Assembly: GCF_042683685.1 (NCBI RefSeq)
Contig: NZ_JBHUOP010000003.1
Coordinates: 186,001 to 250,000 of the forward strand
Length of the DNA: 64,000 nt
Source: Timonella corticicola
GTDB lineage: Bacteria > Actinomycetota > Actinomycetes > Actinomycetales > Cellulomonadaceae
Reading direction: 5' to 3'
Part shown: piece after piece, positions 26,048-33,752 of the stretch
Position numbering within the stretch: position 1 is the stretch's first letter
Layout: every line of letters begins with the position of its first letter
Notes under the pieces: model-generated
The model's input: the letters and a program-made list of their open reading frames with translations, nothing else
Databases searched by the model: none
Told to the model about the DNA's origin: nothing
Program-made: the position numbers and the translations under genes

Positions 26048-26665
26048 TTACTGGATGGATACCTGGAACGGCGTGACCTGGTTGCTGGTGAGCCCCGGCA
26101 GCAGGTTGTCGTTGTGGTCGTAGACGTAGAAACTGGTGGCCCAGTTGCCGCCAGAGTTGTTGCCGTCGCCGAACTCCCAGTCACCGTGGACGTGAGTCGC
26201 TGCTCCGTCCCCCAGGAGTAGCGACTGACTGGAATCGTCTGAGTCAAAGCCTTCGTTCGCGGTGCTGTGAGGGCTGAAGGCCACTCGCTTCACCGAAGCC
26301 GGATAGATCCGAATGCCATCGGCGCAGTTCGCGTGACCCTTTGAATAGTTGAATCCAATGTCGGGCACTCCCGAGATACCGTCTGGCGCGCTCCAGGTAG
26401 ATGTCGCGCCGTTCCACGTCAACTTCGACTTGTCGTATTGGAACACGTAGTCGCCGATGCTGGATGCCGGGTACACGGTTGATCCGATCTTGAATCCGAG
26501 CTGGTACTCAACCTGCGCACCGTTCCAGGTGCAGCCGACGTTCACAGCGTCAATGTGCCCGCTTGGAACATTGGTGGCTGCCTGTGCTGACACAGATGCT
26601 GCCAATAGGAGGGTGATTGAGCCAGCAAGGGCGGCGCCAGCTTTGGCAAGGCGTGAAAACTGCAT
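26048..26665 (-). CDS. Small secreted choice-of-anchor M-like protein
   Basis: This 205-residue secreted protein has a signal peptide ending SAQA-ATN and a good GGGAGG ribosome site. The mature part is one compact domain with PSGHIDA at its start, ATHVHGDWEFGDG near residue 155, and no anchor or stalk. It keeps the family's two histidine motifs but is otherwise divergent, with two cysteines (NVGCTW, HANCAD) that could form a disulfide. A freely secreted version of the domain in a Zur-controlled operon would fit a soluble zinc scavenger (zincophore-like), which is inference. The 380-bp upstream leader is unusually long. Confidence 0.75.
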   Translation of the reverse strand: MQFSRLAKAGAALAGSITLLLAASVSAQAATNVPSGHIDAVNVGCTWNGAQVEYQLGFKIGSTVYPASSIGDYVFQYDKSKLTWNGATSTWSAPDGISGVPDIGFNYSKGHANCADGIRIYPASVKRVAFSPHSTANEGFDSDDSSQSLLLGDGAATHVHGDWEFGDGNNSGGNWATSFYVYDHNDNLLPGLTSNQVTPFQVSIQ

Positions 26666-27045
26666 GTTTTGACCTCCCGGTCATAGGAAAACTGAAGGGT
26701 TGCCGTCCGATGTGCCGGATTGAGTGAGCACACCAAGACCGTGTTGTGGCCAAGCGAGGCTTGGAAGAAATCAGGTGCAGATGGCAACCACTTCGGTGGC
26801 CCACGTTCATGGATGTCGCTGACTGGAAGCGTGCCGACCAGTGGAGTCGGAGGCTGTATGCCAACACGGAACGCGACTGGTTGAACCGTGACGCGGTGCC
26901 CCGCGCAGGCACAAGTGACTTGACGCCCTTCAAGGTGATCCAGAGGGTGGGTATGGGCCTGGGAGGTCCGACACGGCGTGCAGAGTGTGGAGATGTCCTT
27001 TTGTCCAGGCGCAGGTGTGACCCGTGGTGCGGTGCGGTTCGCCAT
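26542..27045 (-). CDS. Doubtful ORF in the leader downstream of Zur box 5
   Basis: This frame of 167 codons starts at ATG 27045 with AAAGG eight bases upstream, 54 bp after a Zur-like box. The first 60 residues hold CTPC, AHTHP and CACAGH, which could bind metal. Against it, the frame runs 124 bp into the start of the 205-residue gene in another frame, and its second half looks random. I know no homologue. It may be a decayed gene, a short regulatory leader ORF or chance. Confidence 0.2.
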   Translation of the reverse strand: MANRTAPRVTPAPGQKDISTLCTPCRTSQAHTHPLDHLEGRQVTCACAGHRVTVQPVAFRVGIQPPTPLVGTLPVSDIHERGPPKWLPSAPDFFQASLGHNTVLVCSLNPAHRTATLQFSYDREVKTCSFHALPKLAPPLLAQSPSYWQHLCQHRQPPMFQAGTLTL

Positions 27046-27098
27046 GAATCGCGCCTTTCTAACCCATAGGGTGCCAGAGCGTCAGGATTTAACTTTAT

Positions 27099-27113
27099 TG
27101 AGAATGATTCCCA
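27099..27113. promoter_or_regulatory. Zur-like operator, copy 5
   Basis: TGAGAATGATTCCCA lies upstream of the minus-strand operon 26665-22776 and back-to-back with copy 6, which serves the divergent acetyltransferase gene. Confidence 0.7.
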
Positions 27114-27174
27114 TTCTAAACAGAAGAGGTGGGCAGGTCAACACCCTGCCATCAGGCCGTCCAGCCAATGCTAA

Positions 27175-27189
27175 TGAGAACGATTTTCG
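27175..27189. promoter_or_regulatory. Zur-like operator, copy 6
   Basis: TGAGAACGATTTTCG abuts a TAAACT -10 element at 27191-27196. Transcription from it would begin at or next to ATG 27203, so the acetyltransferase message is probably leaderless and the operator covers the -35/-10 spacer. Confidence 0.65.
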
Positions 27190-27202
27190 ATAAACTGTTT
27201 GC

Positions 27203-28147
27203 ATGAACACACTCGGCCCATTGTCTGAAGAGCTCACTGCCCGGATGAACGAAACGCTGCGTGATGAAGACCCACTTCTCGGGAAGCTACCGACGCCCCA
27301 GCCTGGAGACGATCTCGTCGCGGTACTACCCGCGGCATCCAAACGTGCGGTCGGCGTCGTTCGGCAAGTAGACACACCCCTGGATTCCCCCGTGTCACTG
27401 TGGCGCGCCTCGACTCTCGAATCCCTGCAATTACGTCATGAGCCGCACTGCTCAAGCCGTGATATCGCCGAGGTTCTTGACGCCTGGCTGGACAGTCCGG
27501 AACCCGCAGTCTCTGAGACTGGCGGAGATCGTGCGCGTTCCGTACGTATCCCGGTCATCACGACCCAGGCAATCATTCCATTGATCGAACGCGGTTTTGC
27601 CCCGAGTACCGTAACCCTTGCCCGCCGCCTGAGCTCACCGCCCCTTCGCCCGATACACCGCACTGAGGTCCTAGTTCGCCCCGCCATAGAGAACGACCGC
27701 CATAGGATGCGAGAACTCATGCGCGAACTCGTCAGCACCGAGATACCTTTCGGTGCGGTGCGAGAGCGCACCGCCACCCTCAGCGACACCTACGCCGATG
27801 AAGCAGTCAGCCTCGATCCAGGATGGGCTGTCGTGGCCGAACTCCGTGGAGAGGTCATCGGATGGGCGAACATCGCGCCACCCGAACTCTCCACCTGGGC
27901 GGCGGACAGCGTCAGCACACGTCCCGCTGCGTACTTGGGGGTAGCGATCGTCTCGCGCGCGTTTCGCGCTGGCGGAGTGGGTCACGCTCTTGTGTCAGAC
28001 CTACACGCACATGCAGCCTCGGCGGGCGTTGACACGGTGCTGTTGGATGCCTCGGCCCAGAACCCCTGGTCGATGCCCTTCTGGCAGCGTGAGGGCTATC
28101 GACCACTCTGGACAACCTGGCAGCGGCGGCAGCCCCAGGGCCTGTGA
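27203..28147 (+). CDS. GNAT-family N-acetyltransferase, zinc-starvation regulon
   Basis: This 314-residue protein has a C-terminal GNAT domain (about 155-310). The acetyl-CoA region is YLGVAIVSRAFRAGGVGHALVSDLHAHA, and FWQREGYRPL closes the fold. The N-terminal half looks like a second, degraded acetyltransferase-like unit, so a tandem GNAT arrangement is plausible. The substrate is unknown. No ribosome site is visible and the -10 element sits seven bases ahead of ATG, as in leaderless actinobacterial genes. The Zur-like box suggests expression when zinc is scarce. It is divergent from the surface-protein operon. Confidence 0.8.
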   Translation: MNTLGPLSEELTARMNETLRDEDPLLGKLPTPQPGDDLVAVLPAASKRAVGVVRQVDTPLDSPVSLWRASTLESLQLRHEPHCSSRDIAEVLDAWLDSPEPAVSETGGDRARSVRIPVITTQAIIPLIERGFAPSTVTLARRLSSPPLRPIHRTEVLVRPAIENDRHRMRELMRELVSTEIPFGAVRERTATLSDTYADEAVSLDPGWAVVAELRGEVIGWANIAPPELSTWAADSVSTRPAAYLGVAIVSRAFRAGGVGHALVSDLHAHAASAGVDTVLLDASAQNPWSMPFWQREGYRPLWTTWQRRQPQGL

Positions 28148-28218
28148 ACGCCCGCTCCACCAGCACGACTTCGCAATCCGGTGGTTCATGCGCTCAGATC
28201 CGATCACCGCAGCGGGTA

Positions 28219-28249
28219 CGCGAGGCCGCCAAGAGATGACGGCCTCGCG
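28219..28249. terminator. Hairpin between convergent genes
   Basis: CGCGAGGCCG pairs with CGGCCTCGCG across 11 bases. It is placed between the convergent acetyltransferase and L32-like genes, so it can serve both. Confidence 0.65.
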
Positions 28250-28325
28250 CCCGCGAAGCACTTGTGTCTATGGGAATCCGATTCGCTGGTGAGCAACCTG
28301 AATCCCCTTTGCCGCCCACCGCGCC

Positions 28326-28544
28326 CTACTTCTTGCGCGATGCGCTCCTCGAGTGGCCCCTCGGCGCGAGAGCCAGCGCCGAGATGTCGATGTAACCCTG
28401 CTGCGCCGCCCGGACGAGCCTACGCGGGACCACGTAGTGCACCCCGTCGATCTCAAGAGGTACCAACGCGTCCGGGGTTGCCTTCCACGCTGATCGTCGG
28501 TGACGAGTATTGCTCCGCGAGAGCTTTCGCTTTGGTACCGCCAT
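28326..28544 (-). CDS. rpmF: Cysteine-free (C-minus) paralogue of ribosomal protein L32
   Basis: This 72-residue protein starts MAVPKRKLSRSNTRHRRSAW, the standard L32 opening, at ATG 28544 behind AAGGA. Ordinary actinobacterial L32 has four cysteines forming a zinc ribbon in its second half. This one has none, and PLEIDGVHYVVPRRLVRAAQ replaces that part. It ends in a basic tail (SRSASRKK). Such C-minus paralogues replace zinc-containing ribosomal proteins during zinc starvation and release stored zinc. A Zur-like box 63 bp upstream agrees. This gene is the strongest evidence that the 15-bp palindrome is a zinc operator. Confidence 0.9.
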   Translation of the reverse strand: MAVPKRKLSRSNTRHRRSAWKATPDALVPLEIDGVHYVVPRRLVRAAQQGYIDISALALAPRGHSRSASRKK

Positions 28545-28606
28545 GCACGTTCCTTCCAGGATGCTGTATGTGTCTGTCTCATGAGCGCAAGAGTGCTCGC
28601 ACCAAA

Positions 28607-28621
28607 TGATAACAGTTCTCA
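28607..28621. promoter_or_regulatory. Zur-like operator, copy 7
   Basis: TGATAACAGTTCTCA lies upstream of the cysteine-free L32 gene. The match to the other six boxes, together with the known zinc control of such paralogues, supports identifying the whole set as Zur sites. Confidence 0.8.
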
Positions 28622-28675
28622 TTAAGGGTTGTTGGGTCTAGTGGAATAAATGTGTGCACGGGATCCGCTTCCAGC

Positions 28676-28750
28676 CCCTCGATGGGCCGAAATTGGCCCG
28701 GATACACACACAAAAACTATGCCCCCGGACCCATTTCAACCCATCGAGGG
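28676..28750. repeat. Long-range inverted repeat beside the first 5S unit
   Basis: CCCTCGATGGG pairs with CCCATCGAGGG 53 bases later, with further AAAT/ATTT pairing and an internal GGGCCGAAATTGGCCC stem. The second 5S unit keeps the same structure at 43151-43217 despite base changes, so it may be a structured RNA or terminator element. Confidence 0.6.
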
Positions 28751-28818
28751 TAAGCAAAGTAAATGAATCAGCGGTGAGATCCCCACGATAAGGGGTTACC
28801 AGTAAAAACCGGACACAA

Positions 28819-28854
28819 CAAAAACGAGGACCCCCACCATTAGGAATCCTCGTT
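28819..28854 (-). terminator. Rho-independent terminator of 5S copy A
   Basis: On the minus strand AACGAGGA pairs with TCCTCGTT, followed by further T residues, about 20 bp after the 5S 3' end. Confidence 0.85.
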
Positions 28855-28872
28855 CTTTATTATGAAGTTTAA

Positions 28873-28990
28873 GTGCGGCCACGTTCTACTCTCCCACACC
28901 CTCCCGAGTGCAGTACCATCGACGCTGGTGAGCTTAGCTACCGGGTTCGGAATGGGACCGGGCGTTTCCTCACCGCTGTGATGGCCGCAG
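28873..28990 (-). rRNA. rrf: 5S ribosomal RNA, copy A (stand-alone)
   Basis: The minus strand reads ctgcggccatcacagcggtg at the 5' end, with the universal 5S cores CGCCCGGTCCCATTCCGAAC and GATGGTACTGC, and ends GTGGCCGCAC. Ends are judged from pairing of the terminal CTGCGGCC/GGCCGCA-type helix and are good to a few bases. No 23S or 16S gene is adjacent: the upstream neighbour is a dehydrogenase-like gene. A -35-like TTGGCT and a TAGTTA element upstream could give it its own promoter. Confidence 0.93.
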
Positions 28991-29045
28991 AATTAAGTTA
29001 ACTACACCCACACCCCAAAAGCCAATCCTCGGGGCGTAACGTGCG

Positions 29046-29972
29046 TCACGCCAGAACTGATCGCACATCATCGAGACTGACGATGTCGGCCATCGTCGCT
29101 GGGAGTTGCAGCGCGGTGTCGACTGCACGAATCGTCGCCAATGCGGCAAGGCGACCTGTCGCCTCGGACTGTCCAACGCCCTCTGCCTGCAGCCGCTCAT
29201 CCGTGCGCCTGTTGTGCACGACCACATGCCAGTTGGAGTTACCGGCGTGTGGCGCGATCTTGAGGAGACCCCGAAGTGCTGGAAGACGACCAATCACGGC
29301 AAGAGCCCAGGTCAAAGCCGAGGAACTGAGCGTGAGGTAGGAGCGAACCCTCAACCCACCACCCTCCCCATGCGAACGCCCCGGCACAGCATTGAGCAGG
29401 ACATGATCGGGAAAGTCAGCCCGCAGGTAGCGTCGCACTCGGCCATCTGGTCCGACTGAACGAAGACCGCCACGAAGGTTCATCACTGACCGCCCCTCGG
29501 GCGGACGATACAGTTCCGCGCCGACCAACCCAGCAGTCCACTCAACAGCGGCCGGACCATGCTGTTCACCGGAACCGAGCATCACGCACACGTCCAACTC
29601 GTCGCCAGGCAGGGACTCCAGGCCAGCGGCGAGAACGGTGCTGAGCCCTGGTACAAGACCTGCGCCGAGCACAATCGGACCAGTCGCCCTGGCGTGTAGC
29701 TCCTCCAGATAGGCGCCAGATGCGGATATGTCTATCAGTGGTGTTGAGGTGGTCATCTGCGCGATGTCAGCCCGTTCGACGCCCGAGGCGTTGACCACAG
29801 CATCGTAGTGGGCGGCGATCCGCGCCAAGGGTTCGAGGTCGCCGCGCAGATCGACGCCAAGGTCACCCGTTGCCTGACGGGAGGCGGCATCCACCTCGTG
29901 GCCCGCCTGTTCCAGTTCGCGCCGGATCACTGTGCCGACGGCTCCGCGAGCGCCAAGCAGGAGAATCTTCAT
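29046..29972 (-). CDS. Saccharopine-dehydrogenase-like NAD(P)-binding protein
   Basis: This 308-residue protein starts at ATG 29972 behind AAGGA. It opens with a Rossmann fold, MKILLLGARGAVGTVIRREL, then HYDAVVNASGVE and VPGLSTVLAAGLES, the pattern of saccharopine-dehydrogenase/trans-acyl enoyl reductase-like proteins. The exact substrate is unclear. It is divergent from an XRE-cupin regulator with a palindromic operator between them, so it is the probable target. Its stop codon is 55 bp before the stand-alone 5S gene on the same strand. Confidence 0.75.
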   Translation of the reverse strand: MKILLLGARGAVGTVIRRELEQAGHEVDAASRQATGDLGVDLRGDLEPLARIAAHYDAVVNASGVERADIAQMTTSTPLIDISASGAYLEELHARATGPIVLGAGLVPGLSTVLAAGLESLPGDELDVCVMLGSGEQHGPAAVEWTAGLVGAELYRPPEGRSVMNLRGGLRSVGPDGRVRRYLRADFPDHVLLNAVPGRSHGEGGGLRVRSYLTLSSSALTWALAVIGRLPALRGLLKIAPHAGNSNWHVVVHNRRTDERLQAEGVGQSEATGRLAALATIRAVDTALQLPATMADIVSLDDVRSVLA

Positions 29973-30038
29973 GTGGTCTTCCTTGGTAGTTGTTTCGCTT
30001 TGATGCTCCCAGGCACAACATTGCAACCCCAAGGTTTC

Positions 30039-30053
30039 TTGCAGATCCTGCAA
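30039..30053. promoter_or_regulatory. Palindromic operator of the XRE-cupin regulator
   Basis: TTGCAGATCCTGCAA is a perfect 6-3-6 inverted repeat in the 82-bp gap between the divergent dehydrogenase-like and XRE-cupin genes. It is the likely autoregulatory site. Confidence 0.6.
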
Positions 30054-30054
30054 A

Positions 30055-30735
30055 ATGATGGGTATGGAACAAGACGTGTCGCAGATATTGGAAGGCATCG
30101 GCCCACGACTCCGAGAACTGCGCGCCGCACGCAAGTTCACCCTGGCGGACCTTGCGCGGCTCACAGGGCTGTCGGTGAGCCTGCTGTCTCGGCTGGAGAC
30201 GGGTCATCGACAGCCCACGCTCGATGCCCTCATCCCGCTCGCCCAGACATACCGGGTGCCGCTTGATCGTTTGGTGGGGATGCCGCCAACAGGCGACCCG
30301 CGCATCCACATCCAGCCGCAACGCCTGAACTCTGGCGGCATCATGCTGCCGTTGACCCCGCATCGCAGTCGCGTTCAAGTCTTCAAACACATACTCGGGC
30401 CAAACGAACCGCGATTGACACAGCACGAGGGGCAGGCCTGGCTGTATGTGTTGTCGGGAGGGCTCCGCCTGATTCTCGACGCTGGGGCACGTGTGGAGGA
30501 GCAGTCGGATGCCTCGTCCAAGCCCGCTGGTGCCACAGCACTCCTCAGCAGGACGGGTGCGGACGGCGAAGCAGTCACAGGCCAACTGAACACGAGCGTG
30601 GTTGAGCGCGAACTGCAGATAGGCGAGATCGCGGAGTTCGACGCGATGACCCCGCACTGGTTCGGCCCCGTGGGCGAGTTCGTCGAGATCCTGCACATTC
30701 TCGGGCCACGCGGCGAGACGTCTGCGAAACCTTAG
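30055..30735 (+). CDS. XRE-family regulator with C-terminal cupin
   Basis: This 226-residue regulator has an N-terminal helix-turn-helix (residues 15-70, FTLADLARLTGLSVSLLSRLETGHRQPTLD shown in part) and a cupin sensor (about 95-215, QAWLYVLSGGLRLIL, GEIAEFDAMTPHWFGPVG). The cupin histidines may bind a metal or small acid. The start is ambiguous between ATG 30055, 30058 and 30064, none with a clear ribosome site. It probably controls itself and the divergent gene at 29046-29972 through the palindrome in front of it. The ligand is unknown. Confidence 0.82.
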   Translation: MMGMEQDVSQILEGIGPRLRELRAARKFTLADLARLTGLSVSLLSRLETGHRQPTLDALIPLAQTYRVPLDRLVGMPPTGDPRIHIQPQRLNSGGIMLPLTPHRSRVQVFKHILGPNEPRLTQHEGQAWLYVLSGGLRLILDAGARVEEQSDASSKPAGATALLSRTGADGEAVTGQLNTSVVERELQIGEIAEFDAMTPHWFGPVGEFVEILHILGPRGETSAKP

Positions 30736-30822
30736 CGCAACGCAACGACGTGCTGGGGACCTACCGGATCGTCGTGAGGAAGTACGATCACAGGGAGTCT
30801 TACACCAACCAAGAGGGGCAAT

Positions 30823-31860
30823 ATGCGTGCTGCAGTGTTTTACGGCGAGGGCGACATTCGCGTTGAGGATCAACCGGACCCGATCATCGAGGTACCGACC
30901 GATGCGATAGTCCGGGTGGTGCGTAGCTGCGTGTGCGGCTCTGACCTGTGGTCGTATCGTGGCGCGAACAAGCGTAGGGGTCCGCTCGGGATCGGCCATG
31001 AGTTCGTCGGAGTCGTTGAGGACACCGGTTCTGAGGTCACCGACATCAAGAGGGGCGACCTCGTCATCGCGCCGTTCACGTGGAGTTGCGGCACCTGCCC
31101 AGAATGCCGATATGGGTTCCAGAGCGTGTGCCGCAACGGTGGTTTCTGGGGCTCTCCGGGCAGCAACGGCGGTCAGGGAGAGCAGGTTCGGGTGCCCCTG
31201 GCCGACGGCACCCTGTACCGGGTGGACGGCATCACCGAGCAGGACACGGATCTGCTGCCGGGTCTACTCACTCTCTCAGATGTCATGTGCACGGGACATC
31301 ATGCCGCGGTCAGCGCTGGCGTAACTGCTGGTTCCACGGTTGCCGTGGTTGGCGACGGAGCTGTGGGGCTGTCTGCGGTGATCGCCGCGAAGCGCCTTGG
31401 CGCAGCACGGGTCATCGCGCTGTCGCGCAATCCCGCCCGCCAGGAACTAGCGCGTGCGGCTGGTGCGGACGACGTCATCGCCGAGCGTGGCGACGACGCG
31501 GTGGCGGCACTCCTTGAGACAACTGACTCGGTGGGCGTGGACTTCGCGCTCGAGTGCGTCGGCACGGAGCAGTCGATGTCCACGGCACTTGGCGGGGTGC
31601 GTGCGGGTGGTCATGTCGGCTTTGTGGGCGTGCCGCACGGTTCGGCAGCGCCTATGAGCACTCTGTTCTCCCGAAACATCACGGTCAGCGGCGGCGTTGC
31701 CCCCGCACGCGCGTATATCGCCGAGTTGCTGCCAGACGTCTTGAGTGGTGCCATTCATCCTGAGATCGTGTTTGATGGCACCTTCGCGCTTGAGGAGACC
31801 CCAGCCGCCTACGCTGCCATGCATGAGCGGCACGTCACCAAGGCACTGTTGATTCCGTAA
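30823..31860 (+). CDS. Zinc-dependent medium-chain alcohol dehydrogenase
   Basis: This 345-residue MDR enzyme has catalytic-zinc residues in SCVCGSDLW and GHEFVG. The structural-zinc cysteine cluster is SCGTCPECRYGFQSVC near residue 90-105, and the NAD(P) motif is GDGAVGLSAV near residue 180. The C-terminal region FALEETPAAYAAMHER is typical. Likely substrates are small alcohols or aldehydes, not definable here. It is monocistronic and convergent with the MFS gene. An extra zinc enzyme next to a zinc regulon carries no Zur box of its own. Confidence 0.88.
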   Translation: MRAAVFYGEGDIRVEDQPDPIIEVPTDAIVRVVRSCVCGSDLWSYRGANKRRGPLGIGHEFVGVVEDTGSEVTDIKRGDLVIAPFTWSCGTCPECRYGFQSVCRNGGFWGSPGSNGGQGEQVRVPLADGTLYRVDGITEQDTDLLPGLLTLSDVMCTGHHAAVSAGVTAGSTVAVVGDGAVGLSAVIAAKRLGAARVIALSRNPARQELARAAGADDVIAERGDDAVAALLETTDSVGVDFALECVGTEQSMSTALGGVRAGGHVGFVGVPHGSAAPMSTLFSRNITVSGGVAPARAYIAELLPDVLSGAIHPEIVFDGTFALEETPAAYAAMHERHVTKALLIP

Positions 31861-31900
31861 TCTCGTACGAACCGGCTGACTTGGCTTATTGGCCCCGTTA

Positions 31901-33148
31901 CTATGATGAAGCCAATGGACCTTCCTCGCGCTTGTATTTTGGCATTACCCCTGCCATGAGAACGACCAAGGCCCCGGCAACGGGAAACACTATAAGCCCC
32001 GTCCGAAGCGTCGCGGCGTCTGCAATTGCTCCCACGAGCGGCGGCGCGAACAAGAAACCTGCCCGCATCAACCATGACACGACTGTTAGCCCGGTACCGG
32101 GACGAAGCCCAGGAAGCTCATCACAGGCTGCCATGACGTTGGGACCAAGAGTCGCAACTCCAAACCCAGCAGCGGCGAAGCCAAGAATCGTCCCCGGCAC
32201 CGACGGGAACATAAGCGCACAGCCAAGACCTACAGTGATGAGCAAGCCTCCAGCGCGAGTTACTCGCCGCACACCAAAACGATCCACGAGCCTGTCACCA
32301 GTGGCTCGACCAACAAACTGAGCAGCCGCCAACGCTACATAGCCGAGAACCGCCAACCCTGCTGGCGCTCCCAGAGAGGTTGATAGATACAACGTTGCCC
32401 ACGAACTACCCGCATCCTCTACAGCGCATGCAACAATCCCGATAATCGCCATGCCGCCTAAAGCCACAAGAACTCGGGTGCGGCTCCTAAGCACAGCCTC
32501 GGATTCCACAACAGAATCAGCGTTCGTTACGGTTGCAGTATCCACGCCCGTAACGCTCGTATCATCAGGTCCATGCAAACTGTAACGCCACGCTAAAACG
32601 GCTACGGCAGCAAGGAGAATAGCAACCAATATCAAGTGCGTTGACCTAGGCATTCCCACTGCAATTGCACCAGCCGCGCCCAGACCGCCCAGTACTACTC
32701 CAGCAGACCACACAGCGTGCAGGGAGTTAATGATTGAACGACCATAGCGGCGTTGTACACGCAGCCCCTGTGCATTCTGAGCAACATCCGTAATGGCGTC
32801 AGAAGCCCCTGCCACCAACAATGCAGCGATGAGCGTTGGAACGGAAGGCACCAGCCCCACAAGAAACACCATTGATGCAGTCAACACCGTTCCAAAAAGC
32901 GCAACCTTCGCAGAAGTGAACTTACGAATCAGCACAGCTGCGGCCATGCCAGCCAAGATCGCTCCTGCGGGAAAAGCAGCAACAGCCAGCCCATATATCG
33001 TGTTATTCAGCGCCAGATCCATCTTGATTTGAGGATAATGCGGGACCATGCTCGCGAATAAGCCACCATTTGTAAGGAAAAAGGCCGCAGCAGCGGCCCG
33101 CGCACGCCGGTCTCTTAAGTCAGGACGGTAAAGATCTTGAGAAGTCAC
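31901..33148 (-). CDS. MFS transporter
   Basis: This 415-residue, 12-helix major-facilitator protein starts at GTG 33148. The first helix region is FFLTNGGLFASMVPHYPQIK, with a central acidic loop and GATGDRLVDRFGVRR-like loop 8/9 (seen as GRATGDRLVDRFGVRR). It is similar in layout to the sugar/drug MFS at 50728-51954. Base composition is lower in GC than neighbours, as for the TetR next to it, suggesting joint acquisition. It is divergent from that TetR, which probably represses it. The substrate is unknown. Confidence 0.82.
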   Translation of the reverse strand: MTSQDLYRPDLRDRRARAAAAAFFLTNGGLFASMVPHYPQIKMDLALNNTIYGLAVAAFPAGAILAGMAAAVLIRKFTSAKVALFGTVLTASMVFLVGLVPSVPTLIAALLVAGASDAITDVAQNAQGLRVQRRYGRSIINSLHAVWSAGVVLGGLGAAGAIAVGMPRSTHLILVAILLAAVAVLAWRYSLHGPDDTSVTGVDTATVTNADSVVESEAVLRSRTRVLVALGGMAIIGIVACAVEDAGSSWATLYLSTSLGAPAGLAVLGYVALAAAQFVGRATGDRLVDRFGVRRVTRAGGLLITVGLGCALMFPSVPGTILGFAAAGFGVATLGPNVMAACDELPGLRPGTGLTVVSWLMRAGFLFAPPLVGAIADAATLRTGLIVFPVAGALVVLMAGVMPKYKREEGPLASS

Positions 33149-33164
33149 TCCCCCACACTAGACT

Positions 33165-33182
33165 ATACGTACGTACGAATAC
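33165..33182. promoter_or_regulatory. TetR operator (MFS/TetR pair)
   Basis: TATACGTACGTACGAATA, centred on the palindrome TACGTACGTA, lies between the divergent MFS and TetR genes. The TACG..CGTA core recurs in the operator at 60485. Confidence 0.65.
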
Positions 33183-33221
33183 AAAGTTGTGGCTATCAAC
33201 TTTTAGTGGGAGCATTCAAAG

Positions 33222-33752
33222 GTGGACACTTCTGACAAGCGCGAACGCATACTCGATGCAACACTGGATCTGGTGGCGCAATCTGGCCTAACTGGAGCCA
33301 CCTACAGAACGATCGCAGTCGAATCCGGAGTTCCGCTAGGGTCAATGACCTACTACTTTTCGTCTCGCGAGGAGCTCCTCTTCGCTGCTTTCCAACGCTT
33401 CACTCACATCTCATTTGCACGAATGAAAGAAGCAGCGGCTCCCAATGATAGGAATCTCGTAGACAGCCTCACGCAACTCATCCTCACAGAAACCACATCT
33501 GAACGCCTACGTGACCGCATCCTACTGGCCGAACTATACGTCCTTTCGTATCGTGAACAACGTTACGCAGAATTAACCAGGGAATGGATGAAACGCGCTC
33601 ATGAAGTGATAGCCGAGGCAAACCCGTTAGTTTCCCCTCGGGCACTAGACGCAGCCCAAGAAGGCCTCACAATTCAACGCCATTTTATGCCTGAAGAAGT
33701 TACTGAAGAGTTGATTTTTGCGACTCTAAATAAAATTGCAACAGTGCCATGA
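33222..33752 (+). CDS. TetR-family regulator
   Basis: This 176-residue protein starts at GTG 33222. The N-terminal HTH (KRERILDATLDLVAQSG ... ATYRTIAVESGVPLGSMTYYF) is closely related in wording to the TetR at 59178-59753. The C-terminal half is a helical ligand domain. The gene has a lower GC content than average and is divergent from the MFS transporter, its likely target. A TACGTACGTA palindrome in the gap is the probable operator. Confidence 0.85.
   Translation: MDTSDKRERILDATLDLVAQSGLTGATYRTIAVESGVPLGSMTYYFSSREELLFAAFQRFTHISFARMKEAAAPNDRNLVDSLTQLILTETTSERLRDRILLAELYVLSYREQRYAELTREWMKRAHEVIAEANPLVSPRALDAAQEGLTIQRHFMPEEVTEELIFATLNKIATVP

Larger units (their letters stand above)
28680..29029. 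repeat. 5S-unit direct repeat, copy A
   Basis: These 350 bp match 43151-43496 in the same orientation. The mature 5S part is identical and the flanks differ at roughly one base in eight. Each copy runs from a -35-like TTGGCT (minus strand) through 5S and terminator to the conserved inverted repeat. Confidence 0.85.

Noticed and set aside
28873..28990. 5S as the end of an rrn operon
   Set aside because: No 23S sequence is upstream on the minus strand; a dehydrogenase-like gene is there instead.
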